The notes below the pieces were generated by a model. The model saw nothing but the letters and a program-made list of their open reading frames with translations, was not told where the DNA came from and ran no database searches. A stretch of 64,000 bases of DNA from Chryseobacterium sp. SN22 (GTDB taxonomy: Bacteria; Bacteroidota; Bacteroidia; Flavobacteriales; Weeksellaceae): assembly GCF_008329705.1 (NCBI RefSeq), contig NZ_VTSX01000005.1, positions 124,001 to 188,000 on the forward strand. The letters are read 5' to 3'. Shown in pieces: positions 7,978 through 16,312 of the stretch. Position numbers and translations under genes: made by a program. The first letter of the stretch is position 1, and every line of letters starts with the position of its first letter.

Positions 7978-8943
7978 ATGAAAAAAATAATATTCTGTGC
8001 CCTTTTTGCAAGCTGTGCTGCAGCCCTGCCGGATCAGCCGACCGCAAGAATAGAATTCAGCGCACCGGAAACCTATCCTGAAGGAATTGCATATGACAGC
8101 ATTTCCAATACTTATTTTGTCTCTTCGGCAAGGCTGGGAAGCATCGGAAAAGTAACACCGGCCGGAGCATACACGGCACTCATCAGCGATCCGGCATTCA
8201 AATCGAGTTATGGATTGAAGGTTCATCCGGACGGAAAGCGTCTTTTTGCATGTATCGGCGATGCCAATTACAGCAAGTTCACCTCCCCTGAAACCCGTAA
8301 AAAGCTGGCCCGCCTCATAGGCATCGATAAAATGACCGGCAGGAAAACGGATGATATCGACCTTTCGGGACTGGTACCCGGAAAGCATTTTCCCAATGAT
8401 CTTACCTTCGACAGCCGGCAGAATGCCTATATTACCGACAGCTTTGCGAATGTGATCTATAAAGTAACACCGGATGGAAAGGCTTCCGTATTTGCAGACA
8501 GCCCTCTTTTCAAAACCGAAGGCATCGGGCTGAACGGCATCGTTTATCATCCTGCCGGCTACCTGCTTTCCGTAAGCAGCGGTACCGGAGCGGTCTACAA
8601 AATAGACCTTGCCGATCCGCGAAAGGTTTCCAAGGTAGCTACCGAACAGTTCTTCATCAACGGCGACGGCCTCCTGCTGAACGGCGAATGGAAACTCCTT
8701 GTTGTCCAGAACGGAGGCAGTGATAAAATCTATGAGCTGATGTCTGATGACAACTGGTCTTCGGCGAAGCTCTCGGCTTCCACCCTGGCAGCCGACCGTT
8801 TTACGTATCCGTCTACGGTAACGAAAGCCGGTGATAAGTTCTGGGTGATGAATGCCAAATTCTCAGAGCTTACCAACAGCACCTCAGTTCCCTCGCAGAA
8901 ATTTGCCATACAGCATGCCCGGCTGATGCCGCTTCCCAAATAA
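7978..8943 (+). CDS. Exported SMP-30/gluconolactonase-like six-bladed propeller protein
   Basis: The N-terminus (MKKIIFCALFASCAAALPDQ) looks like a signal peptide, with a Cys that could make it a lipoprotein. The 321 residues contain propeller-blade repeats (YPEGIAYDSISNTYFVSSAR, LKVHPDGKRLFACIGD, FPNDLTFDSRQNAYITDS, GLNGIVYHPAGYLLSVSSGT), matching SMP-30/strictosidine-synthase-like proteins. SMP-30 enzymes hydrolyse sugar lactones using a bound divalent ion, commonly Glu, Asn and Asp. Here E24-type and N/D residues in PNDLTF and GLNGIV are candidates. Following a sugar-dehydrogenase-like gene by 6 bases, it could act on the lactone product. That pairing is inference. Confidence 0.75.
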   Translation: MKKIIFCALFASCAAALPDQPTARIEFSAPETYPEGIAYDSISNTYFVSSARLGSIGKVTPAGAYTALISDPAFKSSYGLKVHPDGKRLFACIGDANYSKFTSPETRKKLARLIGIDKMTGRKTDDIDLSGLVPGKHFPNDLTFDSRQNAYITDSFANVIYKVTPDGKASVFADSPLFKTEGIGLNGIVYHPAGYLLSVSSGTGAVYKIDLADPRKVSKVATEQFFINGDGLLLNGEWKLLVVQNGGSDKIYELMSDDNWSSAKLSASTLAADRFTYPSTVTKAGDKFWVMNAKFSELTNSTSVPSQKFAIQHARLMPLPK

Positions 8944-8951
8944 ATGATCTG

Positions 8952-8983
8952 ATCAGGACAGGGCAGTACGCTTCTGTCCTGAT
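8952..8983 (+). terminator. Terminator hairpin after the propeller pair
   Basis: A 10-bp perfect stem (ATCAGGACAG with CTGTCCTGAT) has a 12-base loop and is followed by TTGTATT. It begins 8 bases after the stop codon of the propeller gene. Confidence 0.65.
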
Positions 8984-9038
8984 TTGTATTCATCTGAAAA
9001 CAGGATTATTTTCCTTCTGCATGTCACGGCTAAGCCCA

Positions 9039-9230
9039 GCGGCTTTGTTTGCCTTAAAATCAACGGCATAACATAAAAACTTTATCCGGCCTTGCGGTAA
9101 ACCGAAATTCATTAAACCGGCTAAAATCAAAGATAAGTTTATGTCTGGGTTAAGCTACCGTCCGCTTCATCAGATCAGTCTGCTGATCACCTCTTTGTTT
9201 CCTTTAAACACGCACAGAAACATAAAACTT
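9039..9230 (+). repeat. Diverged noncoding element, copy 2
   Basis: Related in sequence and order to 5651-5850. The first block (GCGGCTTTGTTTGCCTTAAA) and the second block (CATCAGATCAGTCTGCTGAT and ACATAAAACTTTG) align with that copy. It lies about 150 bases upstream of the Gfo/Idh/MocA gene. See copy 1. Confidence 0.5.
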
Positions 9231-9379
9231 TGCGTCAAAAGAACGCCGCGTAGTATATAAGATAGTAATCTGAACAAAATACTATTGGCATTTTTATTGA
9301 ATCTCTGAGAAAGACCTGAAGGGCCGGAAAACACCAGCTTTTCTTACAACACCAAAATCAAATCACAAAAATAAATCTT

Positions 9380-10711
9380 ATGGAACCCTCTGATCAACCT
9401 CCTGTAAAATCCGGTTTATCCCGCAAAGAATTTCTGAACCTTACCGGCAAATCGCTGGCCGGAGCCGCCGGCACTTTCGCTTTGGGTGCCGTTATTTCAA
9501 ACAACGTGTATGGCCAGGACCGGAAAGCAGCCCTTTCGCCGCCGGCTAAAATCCCGGCTGATGTTGGAGAACCGATCGTCCTTGAAAAATGGAAGTCTGA
9601 AGCCGACCAGCAGTCGGCCCCTACGCCAACGCCTCTTCCTCCATCCCGCCGCATCGGTTATGCCGTGGTCGGACTGGGCCACCTGGCGCTTGAAGAAATC
9701 CTGCCGGCACTTAACAACTGTAAGAAATCAAAGCTGACGGCATTGGTCAGCGGCAGTCCTGAAAAACTGAAGAAAGTAGCAGCTCAGTACGGCATTGCTC
9801 CGGAAAACTGCTACAGCTATCAGACGTATGACCAGATTAAGAACAATAAAGAAGTAGACGTTATTTACATCGTCCTGCCGAATGGGCTCCATAAAGAGTA
9901 TGTGATCCGCGGCGCACAGGCAGGCAAGCACATCTTATGCGAAAAGCCCATGGCAAATACTTCCGCGGAATGCAGGGAAATGCTGGCTGTGTGCAGCAAG
10001 GCAGGCGTAAAGCTCATGGTCGCTTACCGGATCCATTACCAGCCGCACAACCGCAAGCTGCGGGAAATGATTCAGAAAAAAGAATTCGGCGTGGCAAAAT
10101 TCGTAGAAGCCCATAACTCGCAGAGTACCGCCAACGTCGAGCATTGGCGCCACAAGAAAGCCTTGGCGGGCGGCGGAGCGTTGCCTGATATCGGACTATA
10201 CTGCCTGAACACGACCCGGTTTATCCTCGGCGAAGAACCGGTTGAGGTTTTTGCCTATCAGTACAGCACCCCCGGAAATCCCCTGTTTAAAGAAATCGAA
10301 GAACTGGTAAGCTGGCAGATGCGTTTTCCCAGTGGCGTTATCGCCAACTGTGCGACCGATTACGATGTACACGAAAGCCGCCGGTACCGGGTGAACTGTA
10401 AAACAGGATGGATGAATATCGATCAGGCCTATGCGTACAAAGGCCAGAAGCTCACCACCTCAAAGGCAGACGGCATGATGAAACGCACCGAAGAAATCGG
10501 TCTTGCGGAAAACAACCAGTTTGCTGCGGAAATGGATCACTTTTCAGACTGTATCATGAACAATAAAAAACCGTTTACCCCGGGTGAAGAAGGCCTGCAG
10601 GACCATATCATCATGGAAGCGATCTACCGGTCGGCTAAAGAAGGCAAACCCGTAAAGATCAACGGCCTTGCTGCCGCCAATACCTGGAAAGGGCAGGAAC
10701 CGGAGATGTGA
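9380..10711 (+). CDS. Exported Gfo/Idh/MocA-family oxidoreductase (glucose-fructose-oxidoreductase-like)
   Basis: The 443-residue protein starts with a Tat-like signal (LSRKEFLNLTGKSLAGAAGT) followed by a Pro-rich linker (PTPTPLPPSRR). The N-terminal Rossmann fold (residues about 95-215, RIGYAVVGLGHLALEEILPA) binds NAD(P). The family signature EKPMANT lies near residue 190 and carries the conserved active-site Lys. The C-terminal alpha/beta domain includes the usual GGGALPDIGLYCLNTTRFIL. An exported member with a Tat signal recalls periplasmic glucose-fructose oxidoreductase, which folds in the cytoplasm with bound cofactor. The substrate is unknown. The upstream repeat shared with the DUF892 gene suggests joint control. 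Confidence 0.88.
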   Translation: MEPSDQPPVKSGLSRKEFLNLTGKSLAGAAGTFALGAVISNNVYGQDRKAALSPPAKIPADVGEPIVLEKWKSEADQQSAPTPTPLPPSRRIGYAVVGLGHLALEEILPALNNCKKSKLTALVSGSPEKLKKVAAQYGIAPENCYSYQTYDQIKNNKEVDVIYIVLPNGLHKEYVIRGAQAGKHILCEKPMANTSAECREMLAVCSKAGVKLMVAYRIHYQPHNRKLREMIQKKEFGVAKFVEAHNSQSTANVEHWRHKKALAGGGALPDIGLYCLNTTRFILGEEPVEVFAYQYSTPGNPLFKEIEELVSWQMRFPSGVIANCATDYDVHESRRYRVNCKTGWMNIDQAYAYKGQKLTTSKADGMMKRTEEIGLAENNQFAAEMDHFSDCIMNNKKPFTPGEEGLQDHIIMEAIYRSAKEGKPVKINGLAAANTWKGQEPEM

Positions 10712-10816
10712 TGCTGAATAAGCTGGATGCAGGAAGTTTATTTCCCTATCATCTATAAAGTTTTTGAACTTCAAATTATAATTGAATGCCTGAAAATGCT
10801 CAGGTCATTTCAGGAC

Positions 10817-10847
10817 AAAGGCACCGATTTACAGAATCCGTGCTTTT
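10817..10847 (+). terminator. Terminator after the oxidoreductase gene
   Basis: An imperfect stem (AAAGGCACCGATT with AATCCGTGCTTTT) has a 5-base loop and is followed by GTTTTTGT. It lies about 105 bases past the stop codon. Confidence 0.6.
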
Positions 10848-11125
10848 GTTTTTGTATTTAAAGGAAATATAAGAGCTTATTAAGATTAGTCAGTCTAGGC
10901 ATATAAAAATTTTATTAACCACGGATTTACCTTTAGATTTACACAGATAATGGCTTCGGTTCCGTTCAGCCACCGGAAAAAATAAAATCTAATGTTTCTC
11001 ATGTGTCAAAAGCCTGATGAATATTGTTTATGACCAGATAAGCTGCTCAAAGAATTTTTTTGATTGCCAGAATGTGAAGTCCAAAAACCTGCTAAATCTG
11101 TGTTATTACAATATCTGCCAACACC
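10848..11125. other. Intergenic region with weak inverted repeats
   Basis: No gene is seen. A stretch near 10920-10950 (GATTTACACAGAT) is roughly complementary to one near 11090-11105 (TAAATCTGTGTTA), which could be ends of a small decayed repeat element. The evidence is weak. Confidence 0.3.
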
Positions 11126-12286
11126 TTACAGTCCGCTGAAAAATCGGGTCATAGCCTCCAAAGCATTTTCACTGTGCATCGTTTCACCGTTTTCCAGCGA
11201 TTCCTTTGCTGCTGCGGAAGCCCTTTTCAGCATAGTCTTCTCATAAGACGCAATGGCTTCCTGCATGCAAAGATGGCTGTTGCCGGTCAGCTTTTCACTT
11301 AATTCCAGGGCATCGCGCATAGCCATATTGACGCCTTCTCCTGCAAACGGAGGCATGACGTGTGCTGCATCGCCGATGATGGTGGCGTTCGGTAGCGCTT
11401 CCCAGTCCTGATCCAGAGGCATACAGTAGATCGGCCTTGGAATAAAAGGGAGGGAAGTGTTTTCAAACAGAGGGTGCCAGATGTCGCTCCATTCCGTATA
11501 TTCATTTTTAAACCACTCCAATGCCTTCTTATTGTCGGAAAAATTAAGCCCGCTTTCCGTGATCCGGTTTTCCCCGGTTTTAAAGCTGGCATAAAAGCCG
11601 ATTTCCCCATCGGTTTTCTGTCCCATCAGGATGTTTTTCCCATTACCGAAGGCCATTAGCTTGCCGCCGCGCAGCAAACCGGTAATTTCAGGCACCTGTT
11701 TTTCAGCATCAGGAATATCTCCTTCCAGCATGGTGATACCCGAATAAAATGCTGTGATACCGGTGATGTACGGTCTGATTTTCGAACGGGCTCCGTCTGC
11801 ACCGATCACTAGGTCGGCATAGATTCCCGGACGGTCTTTGAAATGCATCAGCCAGCCTTCGCCCTGCGGTTCCATGGAGAGGAAATGGCTGTCCCAGACC
11901 ACCGTTCCGGGTCGCAGGGAGTCCAGTAAAATGCTGCGCAATGTTCCGCGGTCGATTTCAGGGCGGAAATATTCAGCTCCGAAATCTTCATTTTTATGGG
12001 TGTCATGGTCACTGAAGACCACCTCTGCCTGCGGATCGGTAATGGTGGTCCGGTCGGCTCCCGGCATATAATTCTTTTTAAAGATTTCCAGCAGTCCCGC
12101 TTTGCATATTGCAGCCAGTCCGGAATTTTCATGCAGGTCGAGTGGCGAACCCTGCACCCTAGCGGTACGGTCAAAATCCCTTTCATAGACGGTAACGTCT
12201 GTATCCCCCATTTGTAAAAGCCGCGCCAGGGTCAGTCCGCCGGGTCCGCCGCCGATGATGGCTACTTTCTTATTCTTTAAGATCAT
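11126..12286 (-). CDS. TetX-like FAD-dependent monooxygenase
   Basis: The 386-residue protein has the class A flavoprotein monooxygenase layout. The FAD-binding GxGxxG motif is VAIIGGGPGGLTLARLLQ (residues 8-25), the middle DG motif is VIGADGARSKIRPYI, and the second FAD motif is IIGDAAHVMPPFAGEGVN (about residues 296-313). The spacing and the blocks YERDFDRTARVQGSPLDLHE and EIDRGTLRSILLDSL follow the tetracycline destructase TetX closely, including the final helix region. TetX hydroxylates and inactivates tetracyclines in the cytoplasm. Homologues of this divergence may act on other aromatics. It lies 22 bases behind an AraC regulator on the same strand and is likely co-transcribed with it. 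Confidence 0.85.
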   Translation of the reverse strand: MILKNKKVAIIGGGPGGLTLARLLQMGDTDVTVYERDFDRTARVQGSPLDLHENSGLAAICKAGLLEIFKKNYMPGADRTTITDPQAEVVFSDHDTHKNEDFGAEYFRPEIDRGTLRSILLDSLRPGTVVWDSHFLSMEPQGEGWLMHFKDRPGIYADLVIGADGARSKIRPYITGITAFYSGITMLEGDIPDAEKQVPEITGLLRGGKLMAFGNGKNILMGQKTDGEIGFYASFKTGENRITESGLNFSDNKKALEWFKNEYTEWSDIWHPLFENTSLPFIPRPIYCMPLDQDWEALPNATIIGDAAHVMPPFAGEGVNMAMRDALELSEKLTGNSHLCMQEAIASYEKTMLKRASAAAKESLENGETMHSENALEAMTRFFSGL

Positions 12287-12308
12287 ATTTTAGATTTAGA
12301 TGGCAAAG

Positions 12309-13058
12309 TTAGTTTTCGCCATAGACTAAAAATTGTAAAAATCGGCCGTTTTCATTTTTATGGAGTTCTTTGGGAGAGACCCCGGAAAGTTTGGTGATTT
12401 CTTTGATGAAATGGGATTGATCAGTAAAATTAAGCTGCGGATACAGGTTTCCGTCTTTGATGTGTGACAATGAGGCCTGGAAGCGGAGGATCTTGCAATA
12501 GCTTTTTAGCGGAAGTCCAAACCGGGTATTGAAATACCGGTTGATCTGGCGCGGGCTCCACGAAATTTTTTCCGCGAGTTCGGCAACGGGAATTTCTCCG
12601 TTTGAGGCAAAAATCAGCTCGAACAACTTTCGTTTCCGTAAATCTACGTTCTCGGGGATCAGTGATTTTATTTTTTCGGACATCTTACGGCAGAATCCTT
12701 CAAAATCATCCAGGTCGCCGGATGTAAACCCCCAGAAATCGTCCGGCATCAACATTCCGGTGTTGATCAGCCCGGCTACCGGAAATCCGAAAACATATTC
12801 GGTAGCCAGCGGATTGAAGCTGACCGAACAGAAATCCGAGAATTCCTGATCCGGATATTTCGGCATGGTTTCAAGACCCAGCAACGCAACCCTGATTCGG
12901 CCGTCTCCCGTTTTTGAAAAGATCAGGTCGATCCTTCCGTTGGGAATCACTACCGCCTGCTGAATACCGGAAAAATAGCGCATTGAGGAAAAGCAATAGA
13001 TAAAATCCCTGAGGGAATCCTCAGGCTGGATGAGCTTGAAATCTAATGTCGGTTGCAT
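12309..13058 (-). CDS. AraC-family transcriptional regulator
   Basis: The 249 residues comprise an N-terminal sensor domain of the DUF6597 type (FIYCFSSMRYFSGIQQAVVI, then PNGRIDLIFSKTGDGRIRVA) and a C-terminal AraC helix-turn-helix domain. Recognisable parts are AELAEKISWSPRQINRYFNT in the first HTH and the second HTH with LNFTDQSHFIKEITKLSGVS. The ATG at 13058 is preferred because upstream codons add an unrelated basic stretch. It probably controls itself and the TetX-like gene behind it (22-base gap). The inducer is unknown. Confidence 0.88.
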   Translation of the reverse strand: MQPTLDFKLIQPEDSLRDFIYCFSSMRYFSGIQQAVVIPNGRIDLIFSKTGDGRIRVALLGLETMPKYPDQEFSDFCSVSFNPLATEYVFGFPVAGLINTGMLMPDDFWGFTSGDLDDFEGFCRKMSEKIKSLIPENVDLRKRKLFELIFASNGEIPVAELAEKISWSPRQINRYFNTRFGLPLKSYCKILRFQASLSHIKDGNLYPQLNFTDQSHFIKEITKLSGVSPKELHKNENGRFLQFLVYGEN

Positions 13059-13180
13059 ATTCAGAGGATTTTCCGTTTTGCATATATGATAAATGCAGTT
13101 TAGTAGTGCTAAATTACTGATTTTTATTTTTTTCTTATTGATAAAGATCCGACACAAATAAAATATGTTGAAAAGATTGG

Positions 13181-13376
13181 CAAGCGCAAAGGCGCAAAAT
13201 TTCTGAAAAACCAGACGTTTTAAGGCACAAAGAATTTGACGCTGTCAAATTTTCATACCGCTAATACCAATCTCTGAAATTTTATGCTTTAGAAATCAGC
13301 GGCATTCAATTTTATCAGATAAAATTTTTGCACCTTACAACACAAAGCATTGAAAACCTTTCGCGCCTCTGCGTTG
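13181..13376. repeat. MITE-like structured intergenic element (candidate)
   Basis: Imperfect terminal inverted repeats of about 18 bases (CAAGCGCAAAGGCGCAAA at the left, the complement of CAACGCAGAGGCGCGAAA at the right) bound 196 bases. Inside lies a perfect hairpin, AATTTGAC-GCT-GTCAAATT, at 13233-13251. No coding frame is seen. The remainder of the gap up to 13554 is AT-rich with no further signal. Confidence 0.4.
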
Positions 13377-13554
13377 TTCCAACAAGATCCACAATTAAAA
13401 TTGACCATTCACTTTCCACCTTCAATGTAAAATTCACTTTTTTAATTCAATCTACAATGAATTTTTATATCTTAGTCTATTGATAGCTGAATAATGGTTG
13501 ACAGGCATCATGCGGTTAAAACTATTTAACAGCGATGCGATAATATGAATAATC

Positions 13555-15006
13555 ATGGAAATAGAAATGAACCGGGTAAATAAGGACCCGTCAGATTTTA
13601 TTATTGATGTTTCCGGTACGGCAGAAATTCCGATCACCTACGGGGTGGCACAGGAAAATAACACCGGACCGGTTTTTCAGAGTACCGGTGAAAGATACAG
13701 AAAAAAACTCGGACTGGACGGGAAGCAGGCGGAGCTGGTGAATACATTGAGTTTCAGCACGAATGTGTTCAACGAAATCGATTATTGCAGGATCCAGATT
13801 CTGAAGCAATTTCTCCGTACTACGGATTATCTGGAAAAAAACTGCATTCCCGTTAATAAAACCTATCCTACGGTTGTCGATGAGGTTTCGGAAATCATTA
13901 TTGTCCTGGAATACAATTACCGGAAAGAGAGCCTTAACTATCAGTATACCATTGATTCCATAAAATCCGAGATCTTCAACCATGTCCTGAAGCTGTGCGA
14001 AAACAGCATAAGGGATTGTTATGGCATTAAAAGAAAAATCAATACCGATTTTAAATATACCCATCCCGAAATCACAGGCCGGTTCCATAAAAAGATCGTT
14101 GCGCCGGTTGAATCCTTTCTGAGCCAGCATCAGCATCTGGTTCTGGATGCCGACTACAGGACGAATCTGATTTTGAATGAGACCAATACGAACCGCTGGA
14201 AAGATAAGTTCGGGATGATTACATCGGATTACACCAATGCTGTCTCATTTGAAAGAGAAATCGGGAGGCTGGCGGAAGTGAATATAAAAAACCCTTCTCT
14301 TGATGATATCTATCTGGAAGCATCAAAATTCGTCAGTACCTACGACCGGAATGCTGCCCTGAGGCTGTATCTGCATTACCTGGATAAAGATCTGCAAAGC
14401 AAAAGATTCGACCGGAAACATCTCACCAAAAGCATTCAGAAAAACCTGTTCTCTACGCCGGAACAGTTTGCGGAGTTTGAGGAGATCGTTAATGAATTTG
14501 TCCTGACCCGGGACTTCCAGTCAGCAGTCACAAAGCTGGATACCCTTTATCTGCCGAAGCGGAAAAGAATTGTGATCGACCGGAATGCTATCGACCGGGT
14601 ACAGCAGCTGGATTCGCAGACCTCGAAGATTCTGGGAGACCTGCTGGCTGATGAAGAAGAACAGCCTGAAGAACAGCATCCAATAGATGCAGGAAATACG
14701 GCTGATATTGAATTTAAAGTGATTGCTACCGAAGATCCTGTCGGAGTTAAGAAATATCTGCCGGAACTCAACCTGAGTGATACCCAGATGGATCTTCTGG
14801 AGTATTTCGAAAAAAGCAGCCTCACAATCCTGAAATCCGACCTTGAAGAATACCTACGGTCGCGCCACCTTTTTATAAATGCAGCCATCGAATCCGTCAA
14901 CGATCACCTTTTTGATACGCTGGACGATATCCTGATTGAAGAAGAGGATGAATATTTAACCATCAATCCCGAATATTATAAAAAACTTTTAAACAATGAT
15001 CAATAA
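13555..15006 (+). CDS. TerB_C-domain protein, first gene of a Shango-like defence operon
   Basis: The 483-residue soluble protein has no membrane segments. Its C-terminal part (about residues 330-478) matches the TerB_C domain: an acidic linker (LLADEEEQPEEQ), then LSDTQMDLLEYFEKSSLTIL, AAIESVNDHLFDTLDDILIE and a final INPEYYKKLL. The N-terminal 320 residues are mostly helical and not recognised; no clear TerB core or TerB_N signature is seen. It overlaps the next gene by 11 bases. A TerB-domain protein next to this ATPase and helicase is the gene content of the Shango anti-phage system, where this would be the SngA position. An alternative ATG at 13567 is possible. Confidence 0.75.
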   Translation: MEIEMNRVNKDPSDFIIDVSGTAEIPITYGVAQENNTGPVFQSTGERYRKKLGLDGKQAELVNTLSFSTNVFNEIDYCRIQILKQFLRTTDYLEKNCIPVNKTYPTVVDEVSEIIIVLEYNYRKESLNYQYTIDSIKSEIFNHVLKLCENSIRDCYGIKRKINTDFKYTHPEITGRFHKKIVAPVESFLSQHQHLVLDADYRTNLILNETNTNRWKDKFGMITSDYTNAVSFEREIGRLAEVNIKNPSLDDIYLEASKFVSTYDRNAALRLYLHYLDKDLQSKRFDRKHLTKSIQKNLFSTPEQFAEFEEIVNEFVLTRDFQSAVTKLDTLYLPKRKRIVIDRNAIDRVQQLDSQTSKILGDLLADEEEQPEEQHPIDAGNTADIEFKVIATEDPVGVKKYLPELNLSDTQMDLLEYFEKSSLTILKSDLEEYLRSRHLFINAAIESVNDHLFDTLDDILIEEEDEYLTINPEYYKKLLNNDQ

Positions 15007-16312
15007 CATTAAACCGAAAGAAGCCACCTCCATTATCAATTCGCTTACCGGCGGGGTGGTCCCTAAAATAGGCGTGCAGCACATCGCTGTCGGCCGTTCT
15101 GAAGAAGTACATGCCGCCATCAATGCTCTGGAAGAAGTGAAAAACGGACACAGCATCGCCAAATTCTGGATCGGTGATTTCGGAAGCGGAAAGTCCTTTA
15201 TGCTTCACCTGCTGAATACCGTAGCCATGAAACAGAAATTTGTCGTGGCCAATGCCGATTTTACGCCTGATAACCGGCTGTATGCCAACGATGGCAAAAG
15301 CGTCATTTTATATTCGGCCATCATGGATAATATCGCGATACAGACCAAACCTGAAGGCGGCGCATTGCCCGTCCTTTTGGAAAAGTGGATCGAGCAGGTG
15401 ATCGGTAAGACCGCCGAAGAAAACAATATATCATTGATGGAAATCCGGAACGACCAGTACAAAAGCCTGATCGGGAATGCCATCATGAAAACCGTCAATG
15501 AGATTACGGAAACCGGCGGCTTCGATTTCGGTTCTGTGATCGTAAAATATTACGAAGGCTACATCAACCATGACGAGCTTTTGAGAAGGAATGCTTTGAA
15601 ATGGCTGAAAGGCGAATACACTACAAAGACTGAAGCAAGGCAGGATCTGGGAATCCGTGAGATCATTAATGACGGCAACTATTACGATATGCTCAAAAAC
15701 TTCTGCAAGCTGTTTGTGAATATGGGCTACAGCGGTTTTATGATCAACCTGGATGAGGCAATCAACCTGTATAAAATTTCCACCTCTGCAGCCCGTGAGA
15801 AAAATTACGAAAAAATACTGTCGATCTACAACGATTGTTTCCAAGGGAAAGTAGCGAACCTGTTCATCAATTTCGCCGGCACCAGGGAATTCCTTGAAAA
15901 CGAAAGGCGCGGATTGTTCAGCTATCAGGCCTTAAAATCACGTCTGGAAAGCAACAAATTCGAAAGCCAGGGGATCCGGGATTATGCCCAGCCCGTCATC
16001 AAGTTGCAGCCGCTGGATCACAATGAAATTTTTGTTTTGCTGAAAAAACTGAAATTAATTTTTGATTTTAATTATAAAACTGAGCTTGGTATTACCGATG
16101 ATGAGATTTCCGCCTTTATGGAAGAGATGTTCAACAAGCCCGGTGCTTCCGAGTTCCTTACGCCGCGTGAAGTGATCCGGGATTTCCTGAATATCCTAAA
16201 CATTATCCGCCAGAATCCTAAAGTGGATAAAGCGCGGCTCTTCGGAGAAATAGAAATTTCAGACGAAAGGCCGAATGATCTTGCCGTACTGGACAGTATT
16301 GAAGAAATATGA
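14996..16312 (+). CDS. P-loop ATPase (BREX-type ATP-binding/DUF2791), second gene of Shango-like operon
   Basis: The 438 residues form an AAA/STAND-like ATPase related to the BREX ATP-binding family (BrxD, DUF2791). The Walker A motif is WIGDFGSGKSFM at residues 58-70. The Walker B region is GYSGFMINLDEAINL near residue 255, and a sensor-like FINFAGTREFLENERRG follows. The end carries helices typical of the family (FLTPREVIRDFLNILNIIRQ). It overlaps the upstream gene by 11 bases and the downstream helicase by 4 (ATGA), so the three proteins are probably made in fixed ratio. In Shango this is the SngB position. BREX genes such as pglZ or a methylase are absent. Confidence 0.88.
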   Translation: MINNIKPKEATSIINSLTGGVVPKIGVQHIAVGRSEEVHAAINALEEVKNGHSIAKFWIGDFGSGKSFMLHLLNTVAMKQKFVVANADFTPDNRLYANDGKSVILYSAIMDNIAIQTKPEGGALPVLLEKWIEQVIGKTAEENNISLMEIRNDQYKSLIGNAIMKTVNEITETGGFDFGSVIVKYYEGYINHDELLRRNALKWLKGEYTTKTEARQDLGIREIINDGNYYDMLKNFCKLFVNMGYSGFMINLDEAINLYKISTSAAREKNYEKILSIYNDCFQGKVANLFINFAGTREFLENERRGLFSYQALKSRLESNKFESQGIRDYAQPVIKLQPLDHNEIFVLLKKLKLIFDFNYKTELGITDDEISAFMEEMFNKPGASEFLTPREVIRDFLNILNIIRQNPKVDKARLFGEIEISDERPNDLAVLDSIEEI

